A stretch of DNA of 46,917 bases from positions 1 to 46,917 of the forward strand of contig NZ_NMUO01000020.1 in assembly GCF_002237365.1 (NCBI RefSeq), given 5' to 3'. How positions within the stretch are numbered: the stretch's first letter is position 1; the number at the start of each line of letters is the position of its first letter. A program made the position numbers and the translations under genes. This document shows positions 44,496-46,917 of this stretch, piece by piece. Below the pieces are notes generated by a model. It saw only the letters and a list, made by a program, of their open reading frames with translations, was not told the origin of the DNA and did no database searches. The stretch comes from Zobellella denitrificans (lineage in GTDB: Bacteria; Pseudomonadota; Gammaproteobacteria; Enterobacterales; Aeromonadaceae).

Positions 44496-45112
44496 GAGTG
44501 AACCACCTTGTCCGCCAGGGTCGCCAGCCGTGCCTGCAGACGGATCAGACGCTTGTTCAGTTCCGCCACCTCATCATTGAAGTCGGCCAGTTCCAGGGAG
44601 CCTACCGCCAGCCGGGCTTCCTCACGCACATAGTCGCCCAGGTGGGCCCTGGCCCCCATCAGGCGCCGCTCGACGCCGGTGCCCAGCTCCCGGCCGTGCC
44701 GGCACAGCAGGTGCGCCAGAATGTCTCCGGTATAGGGTACCAAGAGGGACTCCACATCGATGGTCGGATCCTTGAGCAGGGCCGCCAGATCCTGCCAGGG
44801 CTGGGGATCGCCCTCCAGATCGATGCGCCCATCGCGGATATATTGCATCAGCAGGCCCTTGTCTTTCAGCAGGCCAAGGGCATTGAGGGACAGGCTCAGG
44901 TGGCTGTCCGGCCGACCTTCGTAGCGTCCCAGGATCTCCAGGCGCTCGCCGGAAAACAGCAGAAAACCGCTGGCAATCTCGTTCACCGTCAGTTGCAGCA
45001 CCTTGCCCTGCAGCGGCTGCATCTTCCGCCGCCGCTCGGCATCCTGCAGGATAAAACGGTTAGCTATTCTTTCCAGAGCGCCATTCAACAGGGGGAGCAG
45101 CAGATCCTTCAT
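44492..45112 (-). CDS. ubiJ: Ubiquinone biosynthesis accessory factor UbiJ
   Basis: A 206-residue protein with an N-terminal SCP2-like lipid-binding domain and a C-terminal coiled coil ([30 protein letters not shown]). UbiJ is thought to hold the hydrophobic ubiquinone precursors for the soluble Ubi enzymes and binds UbiK. It sits between ubiE and ubiB as in E. coli, overlapping both by 1-4 bp. Confidence 0.92.
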   Translation of the reverse strand: MKDLLLPLLNGALERIANRFILQDAERRRKMQPLQGKVLQLTVNEIASGFLLFSGERLEILGRYEGRPDSHLSLSLNALGLLKDKGLLMQYIRDGRIDLEGDPQPWQDLAALLKDPTIDVESLLVPYTGDILAHLLCRHGRELGTGVERRLMGARAHLGDYVREEARLAVGSLELADFNDEVAELNKRLIRLQARLATLADKVVHS

Positions 45113-45867
45113 CAGAACTTGAACCCGCGGTGCAGCGCCACTATGCCGTCGGTCAGGTTGAAATACTCCACCTGTTCGAGGCCGGCCTGCTCCATCATGG
45201 CTTTCAGGGTTTCCTGATCCGGATGCATGCGGATGGACTCGGCCAGATACTGGTAACTGTCACTGTCTTTCGCCACCAGGGCGCCCATCTTCGGCAGAAT
45301 GTTAAAGGAATAGAAGTCGTACAGCTTGTTCATGACTTCGTGCTGGGGCTTGGAAAACTCCAGCACCAACAGGCGTCCGCCGGGCTTGAGCACCCGTTGC
45401 ATGGAGGCCAGCGCCTTGTCCTTGTCGGTAACGTTACGCAGGCCGAAGGCGATGGTAATCAGGTCGAAATGGTTGTCGGGGAAGGGCAGTTGTTCGGCAT
45501 TGGCCTGTACATAGGCGATATTGCTGCCCAACCCCATATTGCGCAGCTTGTCCCGGCCGACCTTGAGCATGGAGTCGTTGATGTCGGCCAGCACCACCTG
45601 ACCGGTTTCCCCCACGATGCGGGAGAACTTGGCGGTCAAATCACCGGTACCTCCGGCCAGATCCAGCACCTTCTGTCCCTTACGCACTCCGGAGCAGTCG
45701 ATAGCGAAGCGCTTCCACAGACGATGGATGCCGAACGACATCAGATCGTTCATCAGATCATACTTGGCGGCCACAGAGTGGAACACGCTGGCGACCATCT
45801 GCTCCTTTTCAGTGGCATCCACGGTTTTATAGCCAAAATGGGTCGTCGACTTGTGCTGTTCTGACAT
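45112..45867 (-). CDS. ubiE: Ubiquinone/menaquinone C-methyltransferase UbiE
   Basis: A 251-residue SAM methyltransferase acting in ubiquinone and menaquinone synthesis. The SAM motif [15 protein letters not shown], then DINDSML and [26 protein letters not shown], are the UbiE signatures. ATG at 45867 ([13 protein letters not shown]) has AGGTG upstream; the in-frame ATG at 45891 adds an unsupported MIVTGVFR leader. E. coli UbiE is also 251 residues. It leads the ubiE-ubiJ-ubiB string, 57 bp after crcB. Confidence 0.96.
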   Translation of the reverse strand: MSEQHKSTTHFGYKTVDATEKEQMVASVFHSVAAKYDLMNDLMSFGIHRLWKRFAIDCSGVRKGQKVLDLAGGTGDLTAKFSRIVGETGQVVLADINDSMLKVGRDKLRNMGLGSNIAYVQANAEQLPFPDNHFDLITIAFGLRNVTDKDKALASMQRVLKPGGRLLVLEFSKPQHEVMNKLYDFYSFNILPKMGALVAKDSDSYQYLAESIRMHPDQETLKAMMEQAGLEQVEYFNLTDGIVALHRGFKF

Positions 45868-45924
45868 TCTGAAGACACCTGTAACAATCAAAGGGGGTAG
45901 TGTACTGCAAATGCGCAGACCGGA

Positions 45925-46311
45925 CTAACGGGAAGCGATCAGGCTGCCGGTCAACTGCATGCCCAAATAGGTAAAGATGATACAGCAAACCACATTGAGA
46001 GACACATTCAATACCGCCTTGAGCCAGTGGCCCTGCTCCAGCAGCAGTACCGTATCGAGGGAAAAGGAAGAGAAGGTCGTCAGGGCGCCGAGCATTCCCA
46101 CCACGAAGAAGGGTCGCCAGGAGTGGGCCCCGACCACCCCCTGCTGGATCAGCACGAACACCACCCCGATCAACAGCGAGCCGGCCAGGTTCACCGAGAG
46201 GATACCGAAGGGGAAGCCCTTGCCGAACAGGCGCGCCATCAGCTCGGTCACACTGAAGCGCAAAATGGCCCCGATGGCCCCCCCCATCCCGATAAAGAGC
46301 AGCGTTTTCAT
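45925..46311 (-). CDS. crcB: Fluoride channel CrcB (Fluc)
   Basis: A 128-residue four-helix membrane protein that exports fluoride as a dimer. GGAIGAILRFSV at the N terminus and GMLGALTTFSSFSLDTV (the TTFSSF pore motif with Phe and Ser/Thr residues) identify it. NLAGSLLIG holds the conserved Asn. The ribosome-binding site is weak. I looked for a fluoride riboswitch upstream and did not find one. It lies between the rrn operon end and ubiE in the same direction. Confidence 0.95.
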   Translation of the reverse strand: MKTLLFIGMGGAIGAILRFSVTELMARLFGKGFPFGILSVNLAGSLLIGVVFVLIQQGVVGAHSWRPFFVVGMLGALTTFSSFSLDTVLLLEQGHWLKAVLNVSLNVVCCIIFTYLGMQLTGSLIASR

Positions 46312-46547
46312 CCCGGGTCACCCGCCAAGCAAAGAGGGTCTCATTGTAAATAACTGATCCTGATAGTGCTACATCGAGCGGGCACCACACGCCGACACAC
46401 CGTGAACATCCTGGGGGCTCCGCCATGACCTCCCTGGCACGGAGGCTCTGCTTGACAGCCCCCGTTCGCTGCCATTCGGTACAGCATATTACTCAAATGG
46501 TGGTGCCAAGGGTGGGAATACGGGCAAACACAAGGAATGACAGATAT
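46312..46547. other. Intergenic region between crcB and the rrn terminator
   Basis: 236 bp with no gene that I can support. The short open frames here have no ribosome-binding site or family resemblance. A crcB promoter should lie here on minus but is not clear. Confidence 0.4.
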
Positions 46548-46581
46548 GAAAAAAACCCCGACACTTTCGTATCGGGGTTTT
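46548..46581 (-). terminator. rrn operon terminator
   Basis: On minus: AAAACCCCGA, a 10-nt loop, TCGGGGTTTT followed by further T. It is 10 bp after the 5S rRNA. Confidence 0.92.
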
Positions 46582-46590
46582 CCAATTGGG

Positions 46591-46708
46591 TGCCTGGCAG
46601 TGACCTACTTTCACATGGCAGCTGCCACACTATCATCGGCGCGGGTGCGTTTCACTTCTGAGTTCGGCATGGGGTCAGGTGGGACCACAACGCTATCGCC
46701 GCCAGGCA
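46591..46708 (-). rRNA. rrf: 5S ribosomal RNA
   Basis: 118 nt, closely matching E. coli 5S. On minus it starts TGCCTGGCGGC and ends CTGCCAGGCA (helix I closes), with the conserved CCCATGCCGAACTCAGAAG loop region inside. Ends were set by the helix I pairing. Confidence 0.97.
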
Positions 46709-46822
46709 TAAACTTTTAATTCGGAAAAGCGACCGCCAGGGAGGGCGGACATGCAGAAGCAATGTTCTGCCTGATGAATTCGTTCTCGAAACCGCAAGGT
46801 CTCACACTTCTTGGGTGTTGTA
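46709..46822 (-). other. 23S-5S spacer
   Basis: 114 bp between 23S and 5S rRNA. It carries a GAAGCAATGTTCTGCC region and short inverted repeats that would form the processing stem. No tRNA gene is present in it. Confidence 0.7.
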
Positions 46823-46917
46823 TGGTTAAGCCGCACGGGTCATTAGTACAGGTTAGCTGCACGTATCGCTACGCTTCCACACCCTGCCTATCTACGTCCT
46901 AGTCTCGGACGGCCCTT
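46823..46917 (-). rRNA. rrl: 23S ribosomal RNA, 3' end only
   Basis: The last 95 nt of 23S rRNA on minus; it continues beyond the window. GAGACTAGGACGT and CTAACCTGTACTAATGACCC followed by GGCTTAACC match the E. coli 3' end closely. The mature 3' end is set at the ACCAT following GGCTTA. Confidence 0.95.

Noticed and set aside
46312-46430. Fluoride riboswitch upstream of crcB
   Set aside because: I compared the leader with the conserved crcB-motif elements as I remember them and could not find the two short helices and pseudoknot bases. A covariance-model search would settle it.
46709-46822. tRNA gene in the 23S-5S spacer
   Set aside because: No acceptor/T-loop consensus (GGTTCRA) or cloverleaf pairing is present.

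Overview
The window is high-GC DNA from a gammaproteobacterium. Gene content and protein sequence point to the Aeromonadales (an Oceanimonas, Oceanisphaera or Zobellella type); this assignment is inferred from protein resemblance and gene order, not from a search. The right half resembles the E. coli 85-87 min region with pieces reordered: rep, ilvC/ilvY, ubiD-fre, rho, trxA, rhlB, gppA, ubiE-ubiJ-ubiB-tatABCD, then the end of an rrn operon.

The left part (1-16.9 kb) is accessory transport and catabolism. A truncated MFS exporter gene is followed by a 4-oxalocrotonate tautomerase homologue and a LysR regulator. Next comes an abg-like locus on the minus strand: a DUF3311-type small membrane protein, a sodium:solute symporter, two M20 amidohydrolases and an AbgT transporter. 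It is flanked by LysR genes on both sides. A large membrane protein resembling DUF3360 follows. A divergently transcribed XRE-type regulator then faces a TRAP transporter (dctPQM) joined to a PuuD-like peptidase C26 and a DadA-like FAD oxidoreductase. This looks like one uptake and catabolic operon for a carboxylated, probably gamma-glutamyl or D-amino compound.

The middle (16.9-24.5 kb) holds sbcDC, an EamA permease, a glutathione S-transferase, a MarR regulator with a clear dyad operator, and a cytochrome c5. From 24.6 kb onward the genes are core: rep; csdA-csdE and tcdA (sulfur transfer and the ct6A tRNA modification); ilvC with divergent ilvY; ubiK and a small unknown gene; fre and ubiD; rho; trxA; rhlB-gppA; hemB at the end of a long crcB/ubiE-ubiJ-ubiB-tatABCD-hemB string; and 5S plus the 3' end of 23S rRNA. 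Ubiquinone biosynthesis is strongly represented (ubiK, ubiD, ubiB, ubiJ, ubiE).

The most unusual feature is a set of intergenic sequences with strict 7-bp periodicity near 24.6, 28.4-28.6, 29.4 and 39.6 kb. Each carries heptamers on one side and inverted heptamers on the other. At three convergent gene junctions the arrays run into the flanking genes and supply their last codons and stop codons. Other items worth attention are paired operator-like dyads before the TRAP operon, an 8-codon upstream ORF coupled to its regulator, convergent genes sharing a CTAG stop, and a triple CTAGCA motif in the rho leader.
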